DNA of 64,000 nucleotides from Cohnella panacarvi Gsoil 349 (GTDB lineage: Bacteria > Bacillota > Bacilli > Paenibacillales > Paenibacillaceae): contig NZ_KI911563.1 of NCBI RefSeq assembly GCF_000515335.1, positions 2,000,056-2,064,055 on the forward strand. Direction: 5' to 3'. The notes under the pieces are model-generated. The model saw only the letters and a list, made by a program, of their open reading frames with translations. It did not search any database and was not told where the DNA came from. The translations under genes were made by a program, and so were the position numbers. This document shows, piece after piece, positions 48,866 to 57,371 of this stretch. Numbering within the stretch: the stretch's first letter is position 1; every line of letters begins with the position of its first letter.

Positions 48866-51800
48866 TTACAGAGGATGAATCTCCTTAAACAATCCAGGAA
48901 TGACCTTGTTGGCGAAAATAGGGAGCAGCGCCGATTGTCCGTTGTTGTTAACGGCGGTAACGCCGAACTCATAGACCGCGCCGTCGATAAGACCGTTGTA
49001 CTGCCAGGAAGTCGAAGTCGTCTCCGCCACGACGACGCCGTTCATGAATACTTTGTAGCCTAAGGCTCCCTCTACCGCCGGCCAGCTTACATTGGCCGTA
49101 CTTCCCATCACCTTAACGCTGACGGATTCCGGAGCGTCGATACGCGGATTCTGAATCGGCGACGGTGTCGTACCCGTATCCGGCAGCGGGGTTTTCGACA
49201 GCGTCCACGTCTTAACAAGCGGCTCGGAAAGCTCCGATTGGTGTCCCGCTTGATCGACGGCTATTACCCTATACTCGTAAGTCGTATTGAGCTGCCATCT
49301 TACCCGGAACGAATTCGTATCGCCTGCGACTATCGCTTCCAGACGACTATTGGCTGCACCCGCCGTTTTCACATACAGTTTATAGTATTTAATATCAAGC
49401 TCGCTCGACGGCGTCCAGATCACCGTCGTATAGAATAATCCTACATTGACGCCGCCGAACGCGAGCCCTTCCGGCGCTCGCGGCGCTCCGTCGAAGATGT
49501 CGAACGGAAGGTTCCGCGTTCCGTCCAATCCGTCGCCGAGCTGGCCGTATTGATTAATACCCCATACGTATAGCGAATCGCCGTTCAATGCGACGGCATG
49601 CTGACCGCCCGCCGCAAAGCTATCCGGATTGCCTACGGAAGGAATGAGCGTCGGCACTTTGCGGAGAGTGTACGTTCCGTCGGCAAGTTGTCCGCTTTCG
49701 TTGTTTCCGATGCCGTACAATTTGCCGCCCGCTTCGACCAACGTAAAGGAGTTCCCCGCCGATACGTCCGTCGCGTTCGCAACCGTTGTTATTCGGGTAG
49801 GTATGCCGATGGACGCCGGCGTCGCGCCGCCCGTACCTAGCACACCGTTATTGTTGTAACCCCATTGATAGAGATCTCCCGAGGAAGTCACCGCAGCGGA
49901 ATGGTGTCGTCCTGCCGCGATTTTCGTCACATCCGTCAGATTCGGCACTTTGACCGGCAGCAGCCGGTTCGTATTGGAGTCGTCTCCGAGCTGCCTGTTG
50001 CCGTTCAACCCCCATGCCCATACTTCGCCGCCGACGATCGCCAAACTGTGCGATTCTCCCGCGGCGATGGCCGTTGCGCCGGATATGGCGACGCGAATCG
50101 GCTCTCTCCGGGTCATCGTCGTTCCTTCTCCGAGTTCTCCGCTATTATTCCTGCCGAACGCCCACACTTCTCCGGCATCCGTAAGAACGAGCGAATAACC
50201 GTTGCCTGCGGCGACCGCAATCGCTCCCGCCAATCCCGGCACTTGCACCGGCACGGTGCTCGGCGATTCGGAGCTTATGCCAAGTTGTCCGCTGCTGTTG
50301 CTGCCCCATGCCCAGACCGTACCGTCCCTCCTGATCGCCAGCACATGACTGTCGCCCGACTCTACCGCAATGGCGTCGGTCAGCACCGGCAAACCGGAAG
50401 GAGCTCTCAGCTCGCCGCCCGTCGTTCCGTTGCCGAGCTCCCCGTACGTATTTCGACCCCATACGTATACGTTGCCGTTGCTGCTCAAGTACACGGTTTT
50501 GGCATCGGACGCCGCAACCATTCCTTTGGCCGGAGTCGTCGCGGTCACGGGTTGTAGATCGACGGAGACGACCGGGTTCATCGTGCCGCCCGGCGACACA
50601 TGGACATTGATCGCAACCGCTTGCCTGCCTTCCTTCTGTATGAACACCCTGTACTTGTCCGCATTCAGACCGGTGAAGACAGCCGACCCTCCGCTAGTCA
50701 CGGCGGACGGTGAACCATCCGGCGATAGCAGATCGACTTTGGCTCCGTCTTCTCCCACGTTCACGGTCACCGATCCGAGCTGGAATTGCGCTTGAACGGG
50801 CGTCATCCTTCGAATTGTGTTACCGCGACCCAGTTCGCCATTATAGTTAAAACCCCATCCCCATGGCGTATCTTCGCCAGTAACCGCCGCGGTATGCGAG
50901 TTGCCGACCGCCGCGGATACGACGCCGGTCAGACTGGTTAATTGTTTCGGCACATTTCTATTGACCGTAGTATTGTCGCCCAATTGACCGTTGTAGTTGT
51001 ACCCCCACATCCATATCCGGCCGACGTCGTCGACGGCTGCAACATGCGCGAACGAATCAAGGCCGACAAGCGTCGGGTATGGATCGGCGACGTTAGCCAC
51101 ACCGTTCCCGTCCGTATCGAAGTATACAGGGGTCGGCGTCAGGATCAGTCCCTCGGAATTGGAGCCGATACCCAGCCCGCCATAGCTATTGTTTCCCCAA
51201 CCATACAGAATGCCTTCGTTGTTGGTAACGAATATGCGGTTCGCAGACGCATATACCTTCTTAATCTGCGTAGGCAAGCCAGCGATCTTCACTTCTACGG
51301 GAGTCGTTAGGTCGCCGCTCGTCCCGAACATCGTATTGGGGCTTCTACCCCAAACATACAGCTTCCCGCCGCTCACCGCTGCCATGTAATCAACTGCGGC
51401 CGAGAGCGAAGTTACCGGCCCGATCCCTTGAACTTGATGCGGCCAATAACGGATCGTCGTCGTTCCGTCGCCCTGCTGGCCTCCGCTGTTGCTGCCCCAA
51501 ACCCAGACTGTGCCGTCCGCCTTGCGCGCAGCGACGTGATGGTTGCCTACGGCGACCTCAACGACATCCGTCAAACCCGGCACAAGCGACGGAGTCAGTT
51601 TAGCTGCATTATTGCCGATGCCGTGTTCGCCGTTCGAATTGTTACCCCAAGTCCATACCGTTCCATCGCTGCGAATCGCAGCCGCACTATAGTTATCCGT
51701 ATCGATCGCCACGATGTTCGTTAGATCGCTCACCCGCACGGGCGTCGCGCTCGGCACGTTCTTGCCGTCGCCGCCAAGTATGCCGCTGGAGCTGTTGCCG

Positions 51801-54598
51801 TAAGACCAGACTGTGCCGTCCGATTTTAAGAATAAGGTATAAGAGCCGCCTGCTGCGACCGCACGAGCCGAGCCGGCATACGTATCTACTGTCATGTTGA
51901 AATCTGCCGTCACCGCTCCCGTGCCGACATCGATCTGGCGGCTCGTCGCTTTCAGACCGTCTTGCCGAACCATGACCGTGTAGTCGTCCTGTGCTAGATT
52001 GGAGAACTCGTATACACCATTCGCATCCGTCGGTGTCTCCAAGAATCCGTCCAATGAGACAATCTGTACCGTTGCCCCTTGTACGATCGCGCCGTTAAGC
52101 TTGACTACGCCTCCGACGGAACCGGGCGCTTCCTTCACGCGGACCGGCGTCATGCGGTCCACTCTCGTCCCTCTGCCTAACTCTCCGTTATCGTTATACC
52201 CCCAAGTCCATATCGTACCGTCCAGTCTGACGGCTGCGGAGTGATACGATCCAGCCGCTACCGCAAGAACATCGGAGATAGCCGTCTCCGGCAGCAGAAC
52301 GGGCGTCGTACGGTTCAAGGACGTATTGTCCCCTAGCTGGCCGTAGTTGTTCAATCCCCATGCATATACGCGATTCTCGTTGGATACAGCGAGCGTATGG
52401 CTAACTCCTGCCGCAACATCCCTGATGACGATATCCGATAAGCCTGCGACAAGCTTAGGCGTCGTAACCGTTCCGCTTGTCCCCGTACCGAGCAATTGAT
52501 TCGTATTCGAGCCCCAGGCGTATAGCTTCCCGTCGACATCGACGGCAAACGAACGGTTATCTTCGGCATCGATCGACGTAATGACGGGAAGCCCGTTTAA
52601 CCGTATAGGTACGAGAGATTGCTTGTTCGTTCCGTCGCCCAACTGGTACGAACTGTTCTGTCCCCATGTCCAGACGACTCCGTCTTCGTCCAATGCGAGC
52701 GAGTAGTATTCGCCTGCCGCAACCTGTTTCACGCGGTCGAGCCCTGTAATCTGCTTGGGAAGCTTGCGGGAGACTTGCGTTCCGTCACCCAGTTGTCCGT
52801 GGCTATTCTGTCCCCATGCCCAGACGGTACCGTCCGCGCGAGCCGCGATCGTATGGCTCGACCCTATTGCGACCGAGATCACGTTCGCCATCCCTGACAC
52901 CTGAATCGGCGAATAGCTAGTGCTTTCGGAATTATTGCCGAGTTGACCCCCGCCGTTATTGCCCCACATCCACAACGTGCCGTCCTTCTTGACGGCGGCA
53001 GCCGTGGAATGGCCTGCTGCGATTCGCTCGATGTCCGTCATGAGGGTCACCGGCTCCTTGCGCGTATTTTGATCTCCTTGCCCTAACTGTCCGAAGCCGT
53101 TGCTACCCCAACCCAGCAGCGTACCGTTCGCCTTCAGCGCGAGAGTGAAATAGTTCCCCTCCTGCACATCCGGCACAACGTCGCTAGCCGGCAAATCCGA
53201 CAAAATCAAACCCACGTTTCGATCCGGATCAGCCGTCGACGTCGCGAAGTCGGACGAGGCGGCTCTCAAGCCTGCGGCCTGCCCCATTACGACATACTTG
53301 TCTGCGGGCACGCTCGCGAAATGGTAATAGCCGGTCGCGTCGGTCGTCGTTATGCGTACTCCTTCGCCAGAGAGGAGCGTGACGGTTGCGCCAGCCAAGC
53401 CGATACCGGATGCCGTAACCGTACCTTCAATCGTTCCCGGATCAAGCATCACCTCGACAGGTGTATCATGCGCTCCCGTCGAAACTTCCGTTCCGCGTCC
53501 AAGCTGTCCGGATGCGTTCGAGCCCCATGTCCAGACGACGCCGTCGGTCGTCATGGCCAGCGCATGAGTGGCGCCCGCCGCAATGGAAACCACATTCTCC
53601 AACGGGAGAACAACCGGCACGTTGGAACCGGTCAACGAAGAGTTCCCAAGCTGTCCGTACGAACTGTTGCCCCAAGCGCGAATCAACCCGTCATTGCCGA
53701 GCGCAAGACTAAAGTTATCGCCTACTTCGATCTCCCTTATGCCGGATAAGCCTATCGGAACCGGCGTAGTACTTGGGGAATTCGAGCCGTAGCCCAACTG
53801 GCCCGACGCATTGGTGCCCCATGCATACACGTCTCCGCCTTCCGTAAGCGCGATCGTATGGCTATTCGAGGAAGCGACCGCTTTCACGTTGCTAATCCCG
53901 TTGATTCTGACCGGCGCACTCCTCATTTCGTAAGTTCCTTCGCCAAGACTACTGGAATAACTTCTGCCCCATGCCCACAAATCGCCGTTCAGATCGACGG
54001 CATAGGCGGATGACTGCCCTGCGAATACCGATCGAATCGGAGGCAGTCCCGCTACTTTCTTGACACCAACCGAACTGTTGGTATTCCCTTGCCCAAGCTG
54101 GCCATTGGAGTTGCTGCCCCATGCCATGACTTCGCCGGTATCCATCAACGCCAGCGAAAAATCCGATCCGGCCGCTACGGCATTGACGACGCCGTAAACT
54201 TCTGCCGTAACGCTCGTGCTATTACCTGGCGTACCGCCAAGCTCTCCGTGGCTATTGTTTCCGAAACCCAAGAGCGCTCCGCCATTCGTGACTACAAGAG
54301 TATGCTCGGCGCTCGAAGCGATGGACTTGACGTCCGCGAAGTCGCTCAATGCCGGCACGGCTATTGACGCACTGTTCGAACCAAGCAGTTTGTGATAGTT
54401 ATTGCCCCATACGATGACGCCTCCCGACTCCATCAACAACATGGAATGATTGCCGGCCGCCACGATCCCGCGGCTTGCCGGAACTTCCGCCGCAGCCTCG
54501 CGCGGAGCGATGCTCCAGCTCCACACGCTTGCGCCGAGAAGCGCGCATAACCCTGCTTTGACAGCAAGGCCGGCCTTACTTCTCCAACCCTTCTTCAA
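48866..54598 (-). CDS. Giant secreted RCC1-repeat protein, four propellers
   Basis: This 1910-aa protein has a Sec signal peptide (about 1-38) starting MKKGWRSKAGLAVKAG. I count 28 RCC1-type repeats (W-G-x-N...GQLG pattern) in four sets of seven: about 40-388, 470-830, 905-1275 and 1357-1703. They are separated by three carboxypeptidase-regulatory-like beta domains (389-469, 831-903, 1276-1356). Two FN3-like domains end the protein (about 1703-1800 and 1819-1900). Seven repeats make one RCC1 beta-propeller, so this is a string of four. No sortase, SLH or membrane anchor is visible. TTG 54598 is chosen for its GGAG 9 nt upstream; ATG 54622 also has a weak site. Function is unknown; adhesion or surface display are guesses. 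Confidence 0.88.
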   Translation of the reverse strand: MKKGWRSKAGLAVKAGLCALLGASVWSWSIAPREAAAEVPASRGIVAAGNHSMLLMESGGVIVWGNNYHKLLGSNSASIAVPALSDFADVKSIASSAEHTLVVTNGGALLGFGNNSHGELGGTPGNSTSVTAEVYGVVNAVAAGSDFSLALMDTGEVMAWGSNSNGQLGQGNTNSSVGVKKVAGLPPIRSVFAGQSSAYAVDLNGDLWAWGRSYSSSLGEGTYEMRSAPVRINGISNVKAVASSNSHTIALTEGGDVYAWGTNASGQLGYGSNSPSTTPVPIGLSGIREIEVGDNFSLALGNDGLIRAWGNSSYGQLGNSSLTGSNVPVVLPLENVVSIAAGATHALAMTTDGVVWTWGSNASGQLGRGTEVSTGAHDTPVEVMLDPGTIEGTVTASGIGLAGATVTLLSGEGVRITTTDATGYYHFASVPADKYVVMGQAAGLRAASSDFATSTADPDRNVGLILSDLPASDVVPDVQEGNYFTLALKANGTLLGWGSNGFGQLGQGDQNTRKEPVTLMTDIERIAAGHSTAAAVKKDGTLWMWGNNGGGQLGNNSESTSYSPIQVSGMANVISVAIGSSHTIAARADGTVWAWGQNSHGQLGDGTQVSRKLPKQITGLDRVKQVAAGEYYSLALDEDGVVWTWGQNSSYQLGDGTNKQSLVPIRLNGLPVITSIDAEDNRSFAVDVDGKLYAWGSNTNQLLGTGTSGTVTTPKLVAGLSDIVIRDVAAGVSHTLAVSNENRVYAWGLNNYGQLGDNTSLNRTTPVLLPETAISDVLAVAAGSYHSAAVRLDGTIWTWGYNDNGELGRGTRVDRMTPVRVKEAPGSVGGVVKLNGAIVQGATVQIVSLDGFLETPTDANGVYEFSNLAQDDYTVMVRQDGLKATSRQIDVGTGAVTADFNMTVDTYAGSARAVAAGGSYTLFLKSDGTVWSYGNSSSGILGGDGKNVPSATPVRVSDLTNIVAIDTDNYSAAAIRSDGTVWTWGNNSNGEHGIGNNAAKLTPSLVPGLTDVVEVAVGNHHVAARKADGTVWVWGSNSGGQQGDGTTTIRYWPHQVQGIGPVTSLSAAVDYMAAVSGGKLYVWGRSPNTMFGTSGDLTTPVEVKIAGLPTQIKKVYASANRIFVTNNEGILYGWGNNSYGGLGIGSNSEGLILTPTPVYFDTDGNGVANVADPYPTLVGLDSFAHVAAVDDVGRIWMWGYNYNGQLGDNTTVNRNVPKQLTSLTGVVSAAVGNSHTAAVTGEDTPWGWGFNYNGELGRGNTIRRMTPVQAQFQLGSVTVNVGEDGAKVDLLSPDGSPSAVTSGGSAVFTGLNADKYRVFIQKEGRQAVAINVHVSPGGTMNPVVSVDLQPVTATTPAKGMVAASDAKTVYLSSNGNVYVWGRNTYGELGNGTTGGELRAPSGLPVLTDAIAVESGDSHVLAIRRDGTVWAWGSNSSGQLGISSESPSTVPVQVPGLAGAIAVAAGNGYSLVLTDAGEVWAFGRNNSGELGEGTTMTRREPIRVAISGATAIAAGESHSLAIVGGEVWAWGLNGNRQLGDDSNTNRLLPVKVPNLTDVTKIAAGRHHSAAVTSSGDLYQWGYNNNGVLGTGGATPASIGIPTRITTVANATDVSAGNSFTLVEAGGKLYGIGNNESGQLADGTYTLRKVPTLIPSVGNPDSFAAGGQHAVALNGDSLYVWGINQYGQLGDGLDGTRNLPFDIFDGAPRAPEGLAFGGVNVGLFYTTVIWTPSSELDIKYYKLYVKTAGAANSRLEAIVAGDTNSFRVRWQLNTTYEYRVIAVDQAGHQSELSEPLVKTWTLSKTPLPDTGTTPSPIQNPRIDAPESVSVKVMGSTANVSWPAVEGALGYKVFMNGVVVAETTSTSWQYNGLIDGAVYEFGVTAVNNNGQSALLPIFANKVIPGLFKEIHPL

Positions 54599-54766
54599 TC
54601 CTATCCACTCCTGTTCGGGCATATCGCCCTTATAATTTCATGCACATTATTTATCGACAAAATTAGACAAAATTTTCATCTTTTCAACATTTTTTGTTAG
54701 AATTTATCAGGTGGATAAGTTTAACATAATATAATACATGTTTTACTTTCGTTGCTATACGCCAAA

Positions 54767-54816
54767 AAAGCCGACTGGCGACGCAAGGATAAGTCCCTGC
54801 GTCGCCAGTCGGCTTT
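54767..54816 (-). terminator. Strong terminator after the CtaM/DUF420 gene
   Basis: A perfect 19-bp stem (54767-54785 against 54798-54816) with a 12-nt loop is followed on the minus strand by six T residues. It closes the cta cluster before the RCC1 gene. The 54623-54766 stretch is AT-rich promoter DNA for the RCC1 gene; no confident promoter was found. Confidence 0.92.
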
Positions 54817-54845
54817 ATTCTATAAACTATTTACTTCTCATACGA

Positions 54846-55307
54846 CTACCCGAAGATCGCATCGATAACCGGTTTCGTATGGCCGCCCGGATAGCACAGG
54901 TACAACAGCACGTATACCGTAATGCCCGTCGTCGCGGTTGCGAACCAAATGACCGCCGTCTTGCGGCCCCATTGCCGGTGCTTGGCGAAGCTTCGGCGGA
55001 ACGCGAGCGTCAGCGTCGTAATTCCGAACACCGCCGCGACCGTCGCCAGAACGATGTGGAACAGCAGGAAGATCAAGTAGACCGTCTTCAAGCTCTCCGG
55101 GCCATTGAACGTCGTATTGCCGACGAAGATCGTCCGCGACACGTAAATGATGAAGAACAGCGTAGCGGCTACCGCTGCCGCGAGCATCGTCCGCTCATGC
55201 GCTTGCCGCTTGCCTTGGATAATAAACCGCCAGCCGATCGCGACAAGAATCGCGCTTAGTGCGATAAAGCTCGTGCTGATCATCGGAAAAACATCATACA
55301 AAGACAT
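54846..55307 (-). CDS. ctaM: CtaM/YozB family (DUF420) membrane protein
   Basis: This 153-aa protein has four predicted helices and matches the DUF420 layout: conserved His residues in KRQAHERTM, LLFHIVLAT and KHRQWGRKTA. The Staphylococcus homologue CtaM is needed for haem-copper oxidase function. It is the last gene of the cta cluster, consistent with oxidase assembly. CAGGTG precedes ATG 55307. Its stop is followed by the strong terminator. Confidence 0.85.
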   Translation of the reverse strand: MSLYDVFPMISTSFIALSAILVAIGWRFIIQGKRQAHERTMLAAAVAATLFFIIYVSRTIFVGNTTFNGPESLKTVYLIFLLFHIVLATVAAVFGITTLTLAFRRSFAKHRQWGRKTAVIWFATATTGITVYVLLYLCYPGGHTKPVIDAIFG

Positions 55308-55454
55308 AGGGTTGTCACCTGCTCCATCGCATCGTCAATGAACTAGCGAAATATAAACGATTTAGAATCGTTAAATTTTATTGTACCTGCCGTTCACTTC
55401 CAATTCAACTTTTCGGTGCAGGCGTCACACATTGTTCATACCGCAGGCCGCACG

Positions 55455-56348
55455 TTACCCGAGCTTCGGTTCAAGCCCGGTCTCATCTTCGCTCGCGCGT
55501 TCTTTGCGGTACCATTGCATGAACACGATATAAAGCGCGAAAGCATTGATGAACTCCTGCAACAGCTTCATAATGATGCCGCCCAGCTGCTGATCGTCGT
55601 GCCCGCTCATCATGTTGAAGAAGGCAGGACCGCCGACCCGGCTCAGCACTTCCGCAGGATCGCCGACCATGCAGTATTCCATCGCCTTAACCCATACTTC
55701 CGGATCGTTATATACCGCGAACATCGGTTCCTCGGCGAATATAATCATGGCGCATGCCGGCGTAAGCAACAATCCTCCGAGGAAGATGTACAGCAGCGTC
55801 AGCAAAGGAGGCATTCGGCGCCATTCCGGCACCGGCAGAAACACGTGCCACCACATCGTGACCGACGATATGAACAACGCGATATAGAACAAGGTATGCA
55901 CCGTAAGGTGCGTCATGATCCAGTCATGGTTGTCCGGCATATGGTAGTACGAGAATAATAGAACGAACAGGCCGAGACTGACAATGGGGTTCATGGCGAA
56001 ACCGAAGATCCGCCAGAACTTCGCGCTGAACATACTCCTCCATAGCCAATCCGGAATTCCGTATAACAACAGCGGCGGAACGAGCATATAAGCGATCGCC
56101 ATATTCGTCATATGGAAAGTAAACATGAGATGCCCCATCAGATCAAGCGGTCCGCCCATCGTCAAATAGAAAAGCACGGTTGCGACGATGAAACTGAGCT
56201 TCCGACCTAACGATACCGGTGCATTGCCCTTAAAGCGGTTCCTCCAAGGCCCGACGATAAACGCATACAGGACAATAACCGCCATCATAAACGCCATGAA
56301 CACCGGACTCCACAAGTCGCTGAACGAGAAGTATTCCAAACCCCACAT
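55455..56348 (-). CDS. ctaG: CtaG, cytochrome c oxidase assembly factor
   Basis: This 297-aa protein has seven or so membrane helices and the caa3_CtaG layout, with conserved His-rich stretches (MGHLMFTFHMTNM, TVHTLFY, TMWWHVFLPV) that may bind copper or haem. It assembles the CuB site of caa3 oxidase in B. subtilis. GAAAGGAGG (complement of 56357-56365) precedes ATG 56348. A terminator lies between ctaF and ctaG, so ctaG is expressed by readthrough or from a promoter I could not see. Confidence 0.92.
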   Translation of the reverse strand: MWGLEYFSFSDLWSPVFMAFMMAVIVLYAFIVGPWRNRFKGNAPVSLGRKLSFIVATVLFYLTMGGPLDLMGHLMFTFHMTNMAIAYMLVPPLLLYGIPDWLWRSMFSAKFWRIFGFAMNPIVSLGLFVLLFSYYHMPDNHDWIMTHLTVHTLFYIALFISSVTMWWHVFLPVPEWRRMPPLLTLLYIFLGGLLLTPACAMIIFAEEPMFAVYNDPEVWVKAMEYCMVGDPAEVLSRVGGPAFFNMMSGHDDQQLGGIIMKLLQEFINAFALYIVFMQWYRKERASEDETGLEPKLG

Positions 56349-56382
56349 TTAGATTGCCTCCTTTCGGAACAACATGCACTCG

Positions 56383-56421
56383 TTAAAAAAAGAGAGGTCG
56401 GACTGTGGCCCGCCTCTCTTC
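56383..56421 (-). terminator. Terminator between ctaF and ctaG
   Basis: AAGAGAGG (56390-56397) pairs with CCTCTCTT (56413-56420), with a further CGG/CCG inside. It is followed by a run of seven T on the minus strand. It lies 14 nt past the ctaF stop codon. Confidence 0.8.
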
Positions 56422-56434
56422 GATTCGAATCGTA

Positions 56435-56752
56435 TTACCACCATACCCAATATAGCGCCATGATAACCATCGTAAAGACGATGATTACGCCCGCGAATAT
56501 CGCGATGATCGGGAATAGATGTCCGCGATCCTTCATGTGCATCCAGAATGCCATTTGCACGAATACTTGAAGGATTGCCATGCTTACGAGAATGATGTAC
56601 GTGAACGTGGTATTGATCTCGCCTGCGGCTACGGCCGCGAAAGCGATAATCGTAAGCGCAAGGGACATAACGAAGGCCACAACGTGCTTTTTCGGCCCTT
56701 CCGTTCTGTGGCGTTTCGCTTGTTCGCCCGTAGCGGAATGGTTGCTCGACAT
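56435..56752 (-). CDS. ctaF: Cytochrome caa3 oxidase subunit IV
   Basis: This 105-aa protein has three predicted helices and fits the bacterial COX4/CtaF family: VAFVMSLALTIIAF, then FVQMAFWMHMKDRG. It follows ctaE by 4 nt and is the last subunit gene of the ctaCDEF order. Confidence 0.92.
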   Translation of the reverse strand: MSSNHSATGEQAKRHRTEGPKKHVVAFVMSLALTIIAFAAVAAGEINTTFTYIILVSMAILQVFVQMAFWMHMKDRGHLFPIIAIFAGVIIVFTMVIMALYWVWW

Positions 56753-56756
56753 GCGA

Positions 56757-57371
56757 TTAACCCACCTTTCCCATCAGGTACACAACGGTGAAGATGAATA
56801 CCCAGACGACGTCGATAAAGTGCCAGTAAATCGCCGAGACGTAAATCTTAGGCGCCGTTACGACGGTCAAATCTTTTTTGAAGATTTGCAGGATCAACAG
56901 GCCGATCCACAATATCCCGAACGCAACGTGCGCGCCGTGGAAGCCGACGAGCGTGTAGAAGGCCGAGCTGAACGCGCTTGTCGTAAAGCCGTGTCCCTCA
57001 TGTACGTATTCGCTGAACTCGTAAATTTCAAGTCCCAAGAAGCCAAGCCCGAGTAGAATCGTGACGAGCAACCAACCGACCATCGCGTTCTTCTTGTGGC
57101 TATGCAGCGCCTGAACGGCGAATACGCTCGTCAAGCTCGACGTAAGCAAGATCATCGTGGCCGCGAATACCATCGGAAGCTGGAACAGCTCCGAAGGATG
57201 CGGACCATCCATTACGTTATGGCGCAAAGCTAGGTATGCCGAGAACAAAGTACCGAACAGTACCGTCTCCGCGCCGAGGAAAATCCAGAAGCCCAGAATC
57301 TTGTTGCGGCCTTCTAGCGTTGCCGTCTCCGGCTGATGCGGCAGTCCTTCCGCGTGATCGTGCGCGCTCAT
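56757..57371 (-). CDS. ctaE: Cytochrome caa3 oxidase subunit III
   Basis: This 204-aa subunit III has five helices, with GFWIFLGAETVLFGTLFSAYLAL near the N-terminus and GFHGAHVAFGILW and YWHFIDVVWVFIF in the C-terminal half. It overlaps ctaD by 4 nt (ATGA), so the two are translated in a coupled manner. Confidence 0.95.
   Translation of the reverse strand: MSAHDHAEGLPHQPETATLEGRNKILGFWIFLGAETVLFGTLFSAYLALRHNVMDGPHPSELFQLPMVFAATMILLTSSLTSVFAVQALHSHKKNAMVGWLLVTILLGLGFLGLEIYEFSEYVHEGHGFTTSAFSSAFYTLVGFHGAHVAFGILWIGLLILQIFKKDLTVVTAPKIYVSAIYWHFIDVVWVFIFTVVYLMGKVG

Noticed and set aside
48725-49063. Plus-strand 112-aa ORF near the end of the second methyltransferase
   Set aside because: It runs antisense into the RCC1 gene, lacks a ribosome site and has no recognisable sequence.
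54651-54677. SigD-like promoter (GAAA, 15 nt, GTCGATAA) for the RCC1 gene
   Set aside because: Both boxes are partial matches in very AT-rich DNA where chance matches are likely; no independent support.
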